Assembly: GCF_001746295.1 (NCBI RefSeq)
Contig: NZ_MJAH01000009.1
Coordinates: forward strand, 86,531-150,530
Origin: Streptomyces sp. LUP47B
GTDB taxonomy: Bacteria > Actinomycetota > Actinomycetes > Streptomycetales > Streptomycetaceae
Reading direction: 5' to 3'
DNA: 64,000 nt
Under the pieces are notes generated by a model. It was given only the letters and a program-made list of their open reading frames with translations, ran no database searches and had not been told where the DNA came from. A program made the position numbers and the translations under genes. Shown here one piece after another: positions 46,632 to 58,594 of this stretch. How positions within the stretch are numbered: the first letter of the stretch is position 1; each line of letters starts with the position of its first letter.

Positions 46632-48596
46632 GTGGAGAACCTGATCGCGCTGCTCATCGCGGCGCCTCTGCTCGGAGCGGCGGTCCTGCTGACCGGCGGC
46701 CGGCGGCTGGACGCCGTCGGCCACTGGATCGGCACGATCCTCGCCGCCGCTTCCTTCGTGTTCGGCACCATCCTCTTCGCCGACCTGCTCGGCAAGAACG
46801 CCGAACACCGCACGCTCATCCAGCACCTGTGGACCTGGATCCCGGTCGAGGGCTTCCAGGCCGACGTCACCTTCCGCCTCGACCAGCTGTCGATGACGTT
46901 CGTGCTGCTGATCACCGGCGTCGGCTCGCTGATCCACCTGTACTCGATCGGGTACATGGAGCACGACGAGCGCCGCCGCCGCTTCTTCGGCTATCTCAAC
47001 CTGTTCCTCGCGGCGATGCTGCTGCTCGTCCTCGCCGACAACTACCTGCTGCTGTACGTCGGCTGGGAAGGCGTCGGTCTCGCCTCCTACCTGCTGATCG
47101 GCTTCTGGCAGCACAAGCCCAGCGCGGCCACCGCGGCGAAGAAGGCCTTCCTGGTCAACCGCGTCGGCGACATGGGCCTGTCGATCGCGATCATGCTGAT
47201 GTTCACGACGTTCGGCACCTTCGCCTTCGGTCCGGTCCTCGGCAGCCACGACAAGCCCGGACTCGTCGAGGGCGCCTCCGGGGCCACGCTCACAGGCATC
47301 GCCCTGATGCTGCTGCTGGCCGCCTGCGGCAAGTCCGCCCAGGTCCCGCTGCAGTCCTGGCTCGGGGACGCGATGGAGGGCCCGACTCCGGTCTCGGCCC
47401 TCATCCACGCGGCGACCATGGTGACCGCCGGCGTCTATCTGATCGTCCGCTCCGCCAACATCTTCAACCTCGCCCCCGACGCCCAGCTCGTCGTCACCGT
47501 CGTCGGGGCCGTCACGCTCCTGTTCGGTGCGATCGTCGGTTGCGCGAAGGACGACATCAAGAAGGCACTGGCCGGCTCGACCATGTCGCAGATCGGCTAC
47601 ATGGTCCTCGCCGCGGGCCTCGGCCCCATCGGCTACGTCTTCGCGATCATGCACCTGGTGACGCACGGCTTCTTCAAGGCCGGGCTCTTCCTCGGCGCCG
47701 GTTCGGTCATGCACGGCATGAACGACGAGGTCGACATGAGGAAGTACGGCGGCCTGCGCAAGTACATGCCGATCACCTTCGTCACCTTCGGCCTCGGCTA
47801 CCTGGCCATCATCGGCTTCCCGGGCCTGTCCGGCTTCTTCTCCAAGGACAAGATCATCGAGGCGGCCTTCGCCAAGGGCGGCACCGAGGGCTGGATCCTC
47901 GGCGGCGCGGCCCTGCTGGGCGCGGCCATCACCGCCTTCTACATGACGCGCGTGATGCTGATGACGTTCTTCGGAGAGGAGCGCTGGAAGAACCAGCCCA
48001 CCCGCTCTCCGGAGGCTCCGAGCGCGGAACCCGCCGCCGAGCACCACGGCGAACACGCCGAACCTCACCCGCACGAGTCCCCCAGGTCCATGACGATCCC
48101 GATGATCGTGCTGGCCTTCGGATCGGTCTTCGCCGGCGGCTTCTTCAGCATCGGCGACCGCTTCCTGCACTGGCTGGAGCCCATCACCGGGCACAGCGAG
48201 GGCGACTCCCCGCTCAGCGCGGCCACCGTCACCGGCGCGACCATGGTGTGCCTGGTGATCGGCGTCGCCATCGCCTGGGCCCAGTACGGCCGCAAACCCG
48301 TCCCGGCCGTCGCCCCGCGCGGGTCGCTGCTCACCCGGGCCGCCCGGCGCGACCTGCTCCAGGACGACTTCAACCACGTCGTCCTGGTCCGCGGCGGAGA
48401 GCACCTCACCCGCTCCCTGGTCTACGTCGACCACACCCTGGTCGACGGCGTGGTCAACGGCACGGCGGCCTCGGTCGGCGGCCTGTCCGGGCGGATGCGC
48501 AAGCTGCAGAACGGCTACGCGCGGTCGTACGCGGTCTCGATGTTCGGCGGCGCGGCGATCCTCGTTGCCGCGACCCTGCTGATGAGGGCGGTCTGA
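46632..48596 (+). CDS. nuoL: NADH-quinone oxidoreductase subunit L
   Basis: The 654-aa distal proton-pumping subunit has about 16 helices, the [18 protein letters not shown] segment with the key Glu, [32 protein letters not shown] with the key Lys and His, and the lateral C-terminal helix. Starts 14 nt after nuoK. Confidence 0.97.
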   Translation: MENLIALLIAAPLLGAAVLLTGGRRLDAVGHWIGTILAAASFVFGTILFADLLGKNAEHRTLIQHLWTWIPVEGFQADVTFRLDQLSMTFVLLITGVGSLIHLYSIGYMEHDERRRRFFGYLNLFLAAMLLLVLADNYLLLYVGWEGVGLASYLLIGFWQHKPSAATAAKKAFLVNRVGDMGLSIAIMLMFTTFGTFAFGPVLGSHDKPGLVEGASGATLTGIALMLLLAACGKSAQVPLQSWLGDAMEGPTPVSALIHAATMVTAGVYLIVRSANIFNLAPDAQLVVTVVGAVTLLFGAIVGCAKDDIKKALAGSTMSQIGYMVLAAGLGPIGYVFAIMHLVTHGFFKAGLFLGAGSVMHGMNDEVDMRKYGGLRKYMPITFVTFGLGYLAIIGFPGLSGFFSKDKIIEAAFAKGGTEGWILGGAALLGAAITAFYMTRVMLMTFFGEERWKNQPTRSPEAPSAEPAAEHHGEHAEPHPHESPRSMTIPMIVLAFGSVFAGGFFSIGDRFLHWLEPITGHSEGDSPLSAATVTGATMVCLVIGVAIAWAQYGRKPVPAVAPRGSLLTRAARRDLLQDDFNHVVLVRGGEHLTRSLVYVDHTLVDGVVNGTAASVGGLSGRMRKLQNGYARSYAVSMFGGAAILVAATLLMRAV

Positions 48597-48601
48597 TACC
48601 G

Positions 48602-50173
48602 ATGTCCTTTCCTCTGCTGACAGCGACGGCGGCGCTCCCGGCGATCGGGGCGATCGCCACGGCCGCCGTGCCGGCCGCGCAACGCACCGCCGCCAAATGG
48701 CTGGCGCTGCTCGTCTCAGTCGCCACACTCGCCCTCGCGATCGCCGTCCTGGTCCGCTTCGACCCGGACGGCGCCCGCTACCAACTGACCGAATCTCACG
48801 CCTGGATCGCGGACTTCGGGGTCCGGTACGAACTGGGCGTGGACGGCATCGGAGTGGCGCTTCTCGCGCTGACCGCGCTGCTGATCCCGTTCATCATCCT
48901 GGCGGGCTGGCACGACGCCGACCCGCTGGAGACCGGAAGCAGGCGGTGGCGGCCGACGCAGGGCTTCTTCGCCCTCATCCTGGCCGTCGAGGCGATGGTG
49001 ATCATCTCCTTCGAGGCCACCGACGTCTTTCTCTTCTACATCTTCTTCGAAGCCATGCTCATCCCGATGTACTTCCTCATCGGCGGCTTCGGGGACCGTG
49101 CCCACGCGGGCTCCGACGAGAAGGCGGCGGCCCAACGCTCGTACGCCGCGGTGAAGTTCCTCCTCTACAACCTGGTCGGCGGTCTGATCATGCTGGCCGC
49201 GGTGATCGGCCTCTACGTGGTCGCCGGGAACTTCAGCCTCCAGGAGATCGCCGCAGCGCGCGCCAACGGCACGCTGGACATGGCGACGAACACCGAACGC
49301 TGGCTGTTCCTCGGGTTCTTCTTCGCCTTCGCGGTGAAGGCGCCCCTGTGGCCGCTGCACACCTGGCTGCCCAACGCGATGGGCGAGGCCACCGCCCCGG
49401 TCGCCGTGCTCATCACGGCGGTCGTCGACAAGGTGGGCACCTTCGCGATGCTCCGCTTCTGCCTCCAGCTCTTCCCGGAGGCCAGCAAGTGGGCGACACC
49501 CGCGATCATGGTCCTGGCGGTGATCAGCATCATCTACGGGGCGCTGCTCGCGGTCGGCCAGCGGGACATCAAGCGGCTGGTGGCCTACGCGTCGATCTCG
49601 CACTTCGGCTTCATCATCATGGGAATCTTCGCGATGACCAGCCAGGGCCAGTCCGGCGCGACGCTCTACATGGTCAACCACGGGATCTCGACGGCCGCGC
49701 TGATGCTGGTGGCGGGCTTCCTGATCTCGCGGCGCGGCTCGCGGCTCATCTCCGACTACGGCGGAGTCCAGAAGGTCGCCCCGGTGCTCGCCGGCACCTT
49801 CCTGATCGGCGGCCTGGCGACCCTGTCCCTGCCGGGACTCGCGCCCTTCGTGAGTGAGTTCCTGGTCCTGGTCGGCACCTTCGCGCGCTACCCGGTGATC
49901 GGCATCATCGCGACGTTCGGCATCGTGCTCGCCGCGCTCTACACCCTCGTCCTCTACCAGCGGACGATGACGGGCCCCGTGAAGCCGGAGGTCTCCGCGA
50001 TGCCCGACCTGCGCGCGCGTGAGCTCCTGGTCGTCGCCCCGCTCGTCGTCCTGTTGATCTTCCTGGGCGTCTACCCGAAGCCCGTCACGGACATCGTGAA
50101 CCCGGCGGTGAAGTCGACCATGTCCGACGTACACAAGAAGGACCCCAAGCCCGAGGTGGAGGCGGCCAAGTGA
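48602..50173 (+). CDS. nuoM: NADH-quinone oxidoreductase subunit M
   Basis: A 523-aa 14-helix antiporter-like subunit: FFEAMLIPMYFLIGGFG (pump Glu), FAVKAPLWPLHTWLPNAMGEATAPVAVL (Lys in helix 7) and IKRLVAYASISHFGF. It starts at ATG 48602, 5 nt after nuoL, and overlaps nuoN by 4 nt. Confidence 0.97.
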   Translation: MSFPLLTATAALPAIGAIATAAVPAAQRTAAKWLALLVSVATLALAIAVLVRFDPDGARYQLTESHAWIADFGVRYELGVDGIGVALLALTALLIPFIILAGWHDADPLETGSRRWRPTQGFFALILAVEAMVIISFEATDVFLFYIFFEAMLIPMYFLIGGFGDRAHAGSDEKAAAQRSYAAVKFLLYNLVGGLIMLAAVIGLYVVAGNFSLQEIAAARANGTLDMATNTERWLFLGFFFAFAVKAPLWPLHTWLPNAMGEATAPVAVLITAVVDKVGTFAMLRFCLQLFPEASKWATPAIMVLAVISIIYGALLAVGQRDIKRLVAYASISHFGFIIMGIFAMTSQGQSGATLYMVNHGISTAALMLVAGFLISRRGSRLISDYGGVQKVAPVLAGTFLIGGLATLSLPGLAPFVSEFLVLVGTFARYPVIGIIATFGIVLAALYTLVLYQRTMTGPVKPEVSAMPDLRARELLVVAPLVVLLIFLGVYPKPVTDIVNPAVKSTMSDVHKKDPKPEVEAAK

Positions 50174-51819
50174 GTGCGACAGCCGTCCACAGCCTGTGGA
50201 CAACCGCGGCCGACCCGATCTCCAAGATCGACGCGCCGAAGATCGAATACGGGCAATTGTCGCCCACCCTGATCATCCTGGGCGCGGCGATCATCGGAGT
50301 GCTGGTCGAGGCGTTCGTCCCGCGCAAATCCCGTTACTACGCCCAGCTGTTCGTGTCCGTCGTGGCGCTGTGCGCCGCCTTCGCGGCGGTCGTCGCCCTC
50401 GCTTCCGACGGATACGCCTCCACCAAGGCGGGCATCGCGGCGATGGGCGCCATCGCCGTCGACGGACCGGCCCTGTTCCTCCAGGGCACGATCCTGCTGG
50501 CGGGCCTGGTCGGCCTGTTCACCTTCGCCGAGCGCCGGCTCGACCCCGAGACACACGGCAACCGCGTCGACTCGTTCGTCGCGCAGGCCGCGTCCGTGCC
50601 GGGCAGTGACAGTGAGAAGGCGGCCGTGAAGGCCGGGTTCACCACCACCGAGGTGTTCCCGCTGCTGCTCTTCGCGGTCGCGGGCATGCTGATCTTCCCG
50701 GCGGCCAACGACCTGCTGACGCTGTTCGTGGCCCTGGAGGTCTTCTCGCTCCCGCTGTACCTGCTGTGCGCGCTGGCCCGCCGCAAGCGGCTCATGTCGC
50801 AGGAGGCCGCGGTCAAGTACTTCCTGCTGGGCTCGTTCGCCTCCGCGTTCACCCTGTTCGGGATCGCGCTGCTGTACGGCTACGCGGGCTCGGTGTCGTA
50901 CGGCACCATCGCGAAGGTCGTCGACGGCACGATCGCCACCGTGGACCCGGCGCTCGTGGACACCATGGGCAACGACGCGCTGCTGCTGATCGGCGCCGCG
51001 ATGATCGTCATGGGCCTGCTGTTCAAGGTCGGCGCCGTCCCGTTCCACATGTGGACGCCGGACGTCTACCAGGGTGCGCCGACCCCGGTCACCGGCTTCA
51101 TGGCGGCGGCGACCAAGGTGGCCGCGTTCGGCGCGCTGCTGCGTCTGCTGTACGTGGTCCTGCCGGGCCTGCGCTGGGACTGGCGGCCGGTGATGTGGGC
51201 CGTCGCGATCGTCACCATGCTCGGCGGTGCGATCGTCGCGATCACGCAGACCGACATCAAGCGGCTGCTGGCGTACTCGTCGATCGCGCACGCGGGATTC
51301 ATCCTCGCGGGTGTCATCGCGACCACGCCGGACGGGGTGTCGTCCGTCCTTTTCTACCTGGCGGCGTACTCGTTCGTGACGATCGGCGCGTTCGCCGTGG
51401 TGACGCTGGTGCGCGACGCCGGCGGTGAGGCGACACACCTGTCCAAGTGGGCGGGACTGGGCCGCCGTTCGCCGCTGGTGGCCGCCGTGTTCGCGGTGTT
51501 CCTGCTGGCCTTCGCCGGAATCCCGCTGACCTCCGGCTTCGCCGGGAAGTTCGCCGTGTTCAAGGCGGCGGCGGAAGGCGGCGCGGCGCCGCTCGTCGTG
51601 GTCGGTGTGATCTCGTCGGCCATCGCCGCGTTCTTCTACATCCGGGTGATCGTCCTGATGTTCTTCAGCGAGCCGCGCCCGGAGGGGCCGACGGTCGCCG
51701 TGCCGTCACCGCTGACGATGACGGCGATCGCCGTCGGCGTGGCGGTCACGCTGGTGCTCGGTGTGGCGCCGCAGTACTTCCTGGACCTGGCGAACCAGGC
51801 GGGAGTGTTCGTGCGCTGA
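50170..51819 (+). CDS. nuoN: NADH-quinone oxidoreductase subunit N
   Basis: The 549-aa third antiporter-like subunit: [17 protein letters not shown] (pump Glu), [29 protein letters not shown] and [15 protein letters not shown]. It ends the 16-kb operon; a strong hairpin follows 31 nt later. Confidence 0.97.
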   Translation: MSATAVHSLWTTAADPISKIDAPKIEYGQLSPTLIILGAAIIGVLVEAFVPRKSRYYAQLFVSVVALCAAFAAVVALASDGYASTKAGIAAMGAIAVDGPALFLQGTILLAGLVGLFTFAERRLDPETHGNRVDSFVAQAASVPGSDSEKAAVKAGFTTTEVFPLLLFAVAGMLIFPAANDLLTLFVALEVFSLPLYLLCALARRKRLMSQEAAVKYFLLGSFASAFTLFGIALLYGYAGSVSYGTIAKVVDGTIATVDPALVDTMGNDALLLIGAAMIVMGLLFKVGAVPFHMWTPDVYQGAPTPVTGFMAAATKVAAFGALLRLLYVVLPGLRWDWRPVMWAVAIVTMLGGAIVAITQTDIKRLLAYSSIAHAGFILAGVIATTPDGVSSVLFYLAAYSFVTIGAFAVVTLVRDAGGEATHLSKWAGLGRRSPLVAAVFAVFLLAFAGIPLTSGFAGKFAVFKAAAEGGAAPLVVVGVISSAIAAFFYIRVIVLMFFSEPRPEGPTVAVPSPLTMTAIAVGVAVTLVLGVAPQYFLDLANQAGVFVR

Positions 51820-51850
51820 TCCGAGGTGCCTGAACCGTGTTCATGCGGCG

Positions 51851-51881
51851 GGCCCCGGTTCCCTGCGAGGGAGCCGGGGCC
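51851..51881 (+). terminator. Terminator hairpin of the nuo operon
   Basis: A 14-bp stem (GGCCCCGGTTCCCT / AGGGAGCCGGGGCC, one G-T pair) with a GCG loop lies just after nuoN and before recQ. Confidence 0.85.
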
Positions 51882-52051
51882 GGTTGCGTACGGGGCCGCC
51901 AGTCCGTGGCCAGAGCGGGCCTCATATGACAGTGGCCGATCGAGTGGCCACGGAACGTCACCGGCCCGGCCTGTGGATAACTCCGACGCTGTCGGTCCCG
52001 GCACCTATCGTGGAGGCAGTGGTCGAGGGACGACGTACGGGGGACGGGACT

Positions 52052-54055
<2,004 letters not shown>

Positions 54056-54094
54056 CCGCCGCCGGGCACCGGCGCGGGGCGCGGCGGCGGCGTC

Positions 54095-54164
54095 GCGCAG
54101 GCCTTGCGTCACGTCACAAGGCGCGCGCCGCGCAGGCTTTGCGTCACGTCACAAGGCGCGCGCC
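54095..54164. repeat. 35-bp tandem duplication at the flavoprotein 3' end
   Basis: Two copies of a 35-bp unit (54095-54129 and 54130-54164; GCGCAGGCYTTGCGTCACGT and on to GGCGCGCGCC) differ at one base. The second copy contains the stop codon and last codons of the flavoprotein-HEAT gene. The first lies in the gap before the convergent recQ. Each unit contains the perfect palindrome GGCGCGCGCC. Confidence 0.85.
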
Positions 54165-56947
54165 GCGTACGCCCTGACGTCCGCGTCCGAGTCCGTCGTC
54201 GCCGTGGCCAGGGCCGCGCGGGCGTCGTCGGCGCTCGTGTGCCGGGTCAGGGCGAGGACGGCGGCCTTGCGGACGTCGGCGTTCGGGTCGGCAAGGGCCT
54301 TGGCGAGGGCGGGGACGGCCACCTCGGGATCGGCGGCGGACAGTGCCGTGGCGGCACCCGACCGGACCTGCCAGGCGGCGGCCGACAGGGCGGCGACGGC
54401 GCGGGTGGCGAGGGGCGCGGGACAGCCGGTGGTGCCCAACGCTGAGTAAGCGGCCCCCTGCACCAGGGCGTCGGGGTCCTCGCTGAGACGGGTCAAGGCG
54501 TCGAGGACGACGTCGAGCGGGCTTTCCGACGACACCGTGGCCAGTGCCTTGGCGATCGTCACGCGGACCTCGCGGGACGAGTCGGAGGTCGCCGCGTGGG
54601 CGAGTTCCACGGCGGCGTCCACGGAGACGAGGGCGCGGACGGCCTCGATGCGCACCGGGATGTCCGGGTCGGTGAGGGCCCCGGCGAACAGTTCCGTGTC
54701 GCCGAGGCGCAGGGCGCGCAGCACGTCCAGGGCGGCGGCGCGGACGACCGGGTCGGACTCGGCCAGGGCGGCGGCGAGCCCCTCGCGGAGGGCGGGCTCG
54801 GGCGGGAGCGTCTCGACGAGCTCGCGCAGGGACGCGGCCGCGGCGGCGCGGACGCCGGGGTCGTGGTCGGTGAGGGCCTTGGCGAGGACCGGTCCGGTCC
54901 CCGGTGGCGCGGTCTCCGTCAGGACGGTGACGGCGGTACGGCGGACAGCCGGCTCGGGATCGGACAAGTAGGTCCGGATGACGGCGAGTTCGGGTTCCTG
55001 CTCGGCGAGAGCGAGGAGTTCGAGCAGACGGGGCGAGACCGGGGCGGAGGACCCCGGGGCGACCGGGCCGTCCGTCACGGTGTCGGCAAGGGGACCGTCG
55101 GCGGCCGCCTCACCCGTCGCACCGAACTGTCCGACGGCGACCGGGGCCACCTCCCGCGCCCCCGCCGTCGCCACCACCTCGGCGTGCACCTCGCCGAGAT
55201 GCCGGGACTCGCCGCCCACTGGGGTGAACTCGTCGATCGGGACCAGATAGGGAGCCACGGGACGGGCCGTGAACTCCATCGCACCGGAGGGGGACTTGTG
55301 CAGGTCGAGATGGTGGAACCAGGAGGCGTCGTCGCGCTGGGGGTGGTCGAGACGGTCGTGGTAGAGGCCCCAGCGGGACTCCGTGCGGGCGAGGGAGGCG
55401 CGCGCGGCCATCTCGGCGCAGTCGCGGATGAAGGAGACCTCGGCGCAGCGCATCAGCTCGTGCGCGGTGCGGGCGCCCATCGAGGCGATGTCGGTGCGCA
55501 TCCGCTCGAAGGACTCCAGGGCCAGCGACAGCCGCGCCCCCGACTTCGGCGGGGCCACGTAGTCGTTCACGAAGCGGCGCAGCTTGTACTCGACCTGGGG
55601 CTGCGGCGGGCCGTCCGGGTTGCGCAGCGGACGGTAGATCAGCTCGTGCGCCTCGCGGAGCTGGTCGAGGGGCAACTCCCCTTCGTACGGCGCGTGCTGG
55701 GAGGCGTCCGCGCCCGCCAGGTCACCGAAGACGAACGCGCCGATCATGTAGTTGTGCGGGACGCAGGCCAGGTCGCCGGCGGCGTAGAGGCGGGGGACGG
55801 TCGTACGGGCGTGGTCGTCGACGCGGACGCCGGACGCCGAGTGGCCGCCGCACAGGCCGATCTCGGAGATGTGCATCTCGATGTCGTGGGTGCGGTAGTC
55901 ATGACCGCGTCCCTCGTGGAACGTCCCTCGCGTGGGCCGTTCCGTGGAGTGCAGGATCGACTCCAGGGACGAGATCGACTCCTCGGGCAGGTGGCTCAGC
56001 TTCAGGTACACAGGCCCCCGGTCGGACGCGACCTCCGCCGCGAACTCAGCCATCATCTGGCCGGACCAGTAGTCGGAGTCGACGAAGCGCTCGCCGTGCC
56101 GGTTGACCTGGTAGCCGCCGAAGGGGTTGGCGACGTACGCGCAGGCGGGCCCGTTGTAGTCCTTGATCAGCGGGTTGATCTGGAAGCACTCGATGCCGGT
56201 GAGTTCGGCGCCCGCGTGGTAGGCCATGGCGTAGCCGTCGCCCGCGTTGGTCGGGTTCTCGTAGGTGCCGTACAGGTAGCCGGAGGCGGGCAGGCCCAGG
56301 CGGCCGCAGGCGCCGGTCGCCAGGATCACGGCGCCCGCGCGGACCGTGACGAACACGCCCGTGCGCGTGTTGAAACCGACCGCGCCCACCGCGCGCCCGT
56401 CCTCGGGAGCCGTCAGCACCCGCACCGGCATCACCCGGTTCTCGATGCGGATCCGCTCCCGCATCTCGCGCCGTCGCAGCTGCCGGTACAGGACCTTCTT
56501 GACGTCCTTGCCCTCCGGCATGGGCAGCACGTACGACCCGGAGCGATGGACCTGGCGGACCGCGTAGTCGCCGTGCTCGTCCTTCTCGAACTTCACGCCG
56601 TACGACTCCAGACGCTGCACCATGCCGAAGCCGCGGGTGGCGGTCTGGCGGACGGTGGACTGGTCGACGATGCCGTCGTTGGCGCGGGTGATCTCGGCGA
56701 CGTAGTCGTCCGGTTCGGCGCGGCCGGGGATGACCGCGTTGTTGACGCCGTCCATGCCCATGGCGAGGGCGCCCGAGTGCCGGACATGGGCCTTCTCCAG
56801 CAGGATGACGTCCGCGCCGTGCTCGGCGGCGGTCAGGGCGGCCATGGTGCCGGCGGTGCCGCCGCCGATGACGAGGACGTCGCAGGTGAGTTCCTCGGCG
56901 TCGGTGAGCGCGGGGATCTCCAGGGGCGGGTTCACGGAGGTGGTCAC
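54149..56947 (-). CDS. AprA/SdhA-type flavoprotein fused to C-terminal HEAT repeats
   Basis: A 932-aa fusion. Residues about 20-600 are a fumarate reductase/succinate dehydrogenase-type flavoprotein. It has VLVIGGGTAGTMAALTAAEHG, then LLEKAHVRHSGALAMGMDGVNN, VILATGACGRLG, ISEIGLCGGHSASGV and RLYAAGDLACVPHNYMIGAFVFG. The RHSGA and GGHSASG details are closest to adenylylsulfate reductase alpha (AprA). From about 635 to the end run eight or so PBS-lyase HEAT repeats (DPGVRAAAAASLREL, DPVVRAAALDVLRAL, NADVRKAAVLALTRH). No signal peptide, so cytoplasmic. It ends the ABC-transporter/ferredoxin operon; the ferredoxin is the likely AprB-like electron partner. Substrate unknown. Confidence 0.85.
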   Translation of the reverse strand: MTTSVNPPLEIPALTDAEELTCDVLVIGGGTAGTMAALTAAEHGADVILLEKAHVRHSGALAMGMDGVNNAVIPGRAEPDDYVAEITRANDGIVDQSTVRQTATRGFGMVQRLESYGVKFEKDEHGDYAVRQVHRSGSYVLPMPEGKDVKKVLYRQLRRREMRERIRIENRVMPVRVLTAPEDGRAVGAVGFNTRTGVFVTVRAGAVILATGACGRLGLPASGYLYGTYENPTNAGDGYAMAYHAGAELTGIECFQINPLIKDYNGPACAYVANPFGGYQVNRHGERFVDSDYWSGQMMAEFAAEVASDRGPVYLKLSHLPEESISSLESILHSTERPTRGTFHEGRGHDYRTHDIEMHISEIGLCGGHSASGVRVDDHARTTVPRLYAAGDLACVPHNYMIGAFVFGDLAGADASQHAPYEGELPLDQLREAHELIYRPLRNPDGPPQPQVEYKLRRFVNDYVAPPKSGARLSLALESFERMRTDIASMGARTAHELMRCAEVSFIRDCAEMAARASLARTESRWGLYHDRLDHPQRDDASWFHHLDLHKSPSGAMEFTARPVAPYLVPIDEFTPVGGESRHLGEVHAEVVATAGAREVAPVAVGQFGATGEAAADGPLADTVTDGPVAPGSSAPVSPRLLELLALAEQEPELAVIRTYLSDPEPAVRRTAVTVLTETAPPGTGPVLAKALTDHDPGVRAAAAASLRELVETLPPEPALREGLAAALAESDPVVRAAALDVLRALRLGDTELFAGALTDPDIPVRIEAVRALVSVDAAVELAHAATSDSSREVRVTIAKALATVSSESPLDVVLDALTRLSEDPDALVQGAAYSALGTTGCPAPLATRAVAALSAAAWQVRSGAATALSAADPEVAVPALAKALADPNADVRKAAVLALTRHTSADDARAALATATTDSDADVRAYAARAL

Positions 56948-56958
56948 CGGGGGGCCTT

Positions 56959-57726
56959 TCAGGTACCGAGCGAGGAGAGGACGTCGCGCCGCAGCGCCAG
57001 GTGGGCCGGGTCGTCGTGCGCCGTGCGATCACGCGGGCGGGGCACGTCGCGTACGGCGATCAGACGGCCGGAGCCGATGAGCGCGACCCGGTCGCCCAGG
57101 AAGAGGGCCTCGTCCACGTCGTGGGTGACGAAGACGACGGTGGCCCCGGTACCCCGCAGCACCTCGACGAGGAGGTCCTGCATTCCGGCGCGGGTCTGGG
57201 CGTCCAGGGCGCCGAAGGGTTCGTCCATGAGGACGGCGCGCGGCGCTCCCGCGAGGGCGCGGGCCAGCTGGGCGCGCTGGCGTTGTCCGCCGGAGACGCG
57301 GTGCGGCAACTGCCTGGCGTGGTCGGTGAGGCCGACGCGCTCCAGCCACGCCTCCGCCTGCCGCCTGCGCTCCGCACGCGGCAAGCCTTTGATGGCCAGG
57401 GGCAGTTCGACGTTCGCGTGCAGGGTGCGCCAGGGCAGGAGGGCGTCCTCCTGGAAGATGAGGGCGCGGTCTGCGGCGGGGCCCGTCAGTGGGCAGCCGT
57501 CCTGGCTGACCTCGCCGGCGAGCGGCGACAGCAGTCCCGCCAGTGTGCGCAGCAGCGTCGACTTGCCGCAGCCGGAGGGCCCGACGAGGGTCAGGATCTC
57601 GCCCGGAGCCACCACGAGGTCCACGCCGTCGAGCACGGGCACGTCGGGCCGCCCGAGGGCGGCGCCGCGCAGCGTCAGTGCCGCGCCGGTGCGGGCGGGC
57701 GAACGGACGTCAGACGAGCTGGTCAT
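56959..57726 (-). CDS. ABC transporter ATPase, SsuB/TauB type
   Basis: The 255-aa ATPase shows Walker A GPSGCGKST, the Q-loop FQEDALLPWRT, signature VSGGQRQR, Walker B RAVLMDEP and the H-loop THDVDEAL. The DALLPW motif is typical of nitrate/sulfonate/taurine importers. It overlaps the permease gene by 17 nt and is followed 11 nt later by the flavoprotein gene. Confidence 0.93.
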   Translation of the reverse strand: MTSSSDVRSPARTGAALTLRGAALGRPDVPVLDGVDLVVAPGEILTLVGPSGCGKSTLLRTLAGLLSPLAGEVSQDGCPLTGPAADRALIFQEDALLPWRTLHANVELPLAIKGLPRAERRRQAEAWLERVGLTDHARQLPHRVSGGQRQRAQLARALAGAPRAVLMDEPFGALDAQTRAGMQDLLVEVLRGTGATVVFVTHDVDEALFLGDRVALIGSGRLIAVRDVPRPRDRTAHDDPAHLALRRDVLSSLGT

Positions 57727-58594
57727 GGGGCACGTCCTCCCGAGTCGTGGGGGTCACCGGCACGGCGGCCGCGGCACGGTTCACCCGCCGCGGAGTCCGG
57801 CCGACGGCGACGTACGACGTTCTCGGCAGCCATCGGGTCAGACGGCGCCCCAGGAGTTCCACGGCCGTGGAGGTGAGCCAGCCGAGGACGCCGATGGTGA
57901 CCATGCCGACGAAGACGCCCGCAAAGTCGACGACGGTGTAGTCCTGCCAGGTGCGGTAGCCGACGCCGTACTGGCCGGAGATCATCTCGGCGGAGATCAC
58001 GCAGATCCACGAGACGCCGATGCCGACGGACAGGCCGCCGAAGATGCCCGGCAGGGCACCCGGCAGGACGACCGAGGCGAGGATCCGCCACCGGCCGCCG
58101 CCCATGGTCAGCACCGCCTCCTCCCACCCGGGGGTCAGCGCGCGGACCGCGTGCCGGGTGGAGACCAGGACGGGGAAGAAGGCGGCGGTGAAGGTGATGA
58201 AGACGATGCCCTGTTCGTTGGAGGGGAACAGCAGGATCGCGACGGGGACCAGGGCGATCGCCGGGATCGGGCGGACGACCTCGAGGACCGGGCCGAGCAG
58301 GTCCTCGGCGAGGCGGGAGCGCGCCACGAGCACGCCCGCCGCCACACCGAGCACCGCGGCCAGCAGGAAACCGGTGAGGATGCGGGTGAGGCTGTCGGTG
58401 AGGTCCGTCCAGTAGTCCGGGCCGGACAGCCGGTCGGCGAAGGTGCGGGCCACGTCGGCGACCGTGGGGAACTGCGAGAAGCGCAGCCACAGGTCGATGT
58501 CGAGGCTGGTCAGCAGCTGCCACACGCCGAGGGCGACGGCGAGCGAGGCCGCCCGCAGCGCGTACCGGCCGGCTTTCGGCAGGGGCCGGCTCAC
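57710..58594 (-). CDS. ABC transporter permease, SsuC/TauC type
   Basis: A 294-aa inner-membrane permease with six helices and the EAA loop WEEAVLTMGGGRWRILASVVLPGALPGIFGGL. PIPAIALVPVAILLF is the usual sulfonate/nitrate-family segment. GTG 58594 overlaps the binding-protein stop by 4 nt. Confidence 0.92.
   Translation of the reverse strand: MSRPLPKAGRYALRAASLAVALGVWQLLTSLDIDLWLRFSQFPTVADVARTFADRLSGPDYWTDLTDSLTRILTGFLLAAVLGVAAGVLVARSRLAEDLLGPVLEVVRPIPAIALVPVAILLFPSNEQGIVFITFTAAFFPVLVSTRHAVRALTPGWEEAVLTMGGGRWRILASVVLPGALPGIFGGLSVGIGVSWICVISAEMISGQYGVGYRTWQDYTVVDFAGVFVGMVTIGVLGWLTSTAVELLGRRLTRWLPRTSYVAVGRTPRRVNRAAAAVPVTPTTREDVPHDQLV

Noticed and set aside
46338-50203. Long minus-strand open frames opposite nuoL, nuoM and nuoN
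   Set aside because: Antisense shadows with His/Glu/Arg-rich sequence; nuo subunits on the plus strand explain the region.
51820-52051. LexA (SOS) box upstream of recQ
   Set aside because: No sequence close to the actinobacterial TCGAAC-N4-GTTCGA consensus was found.
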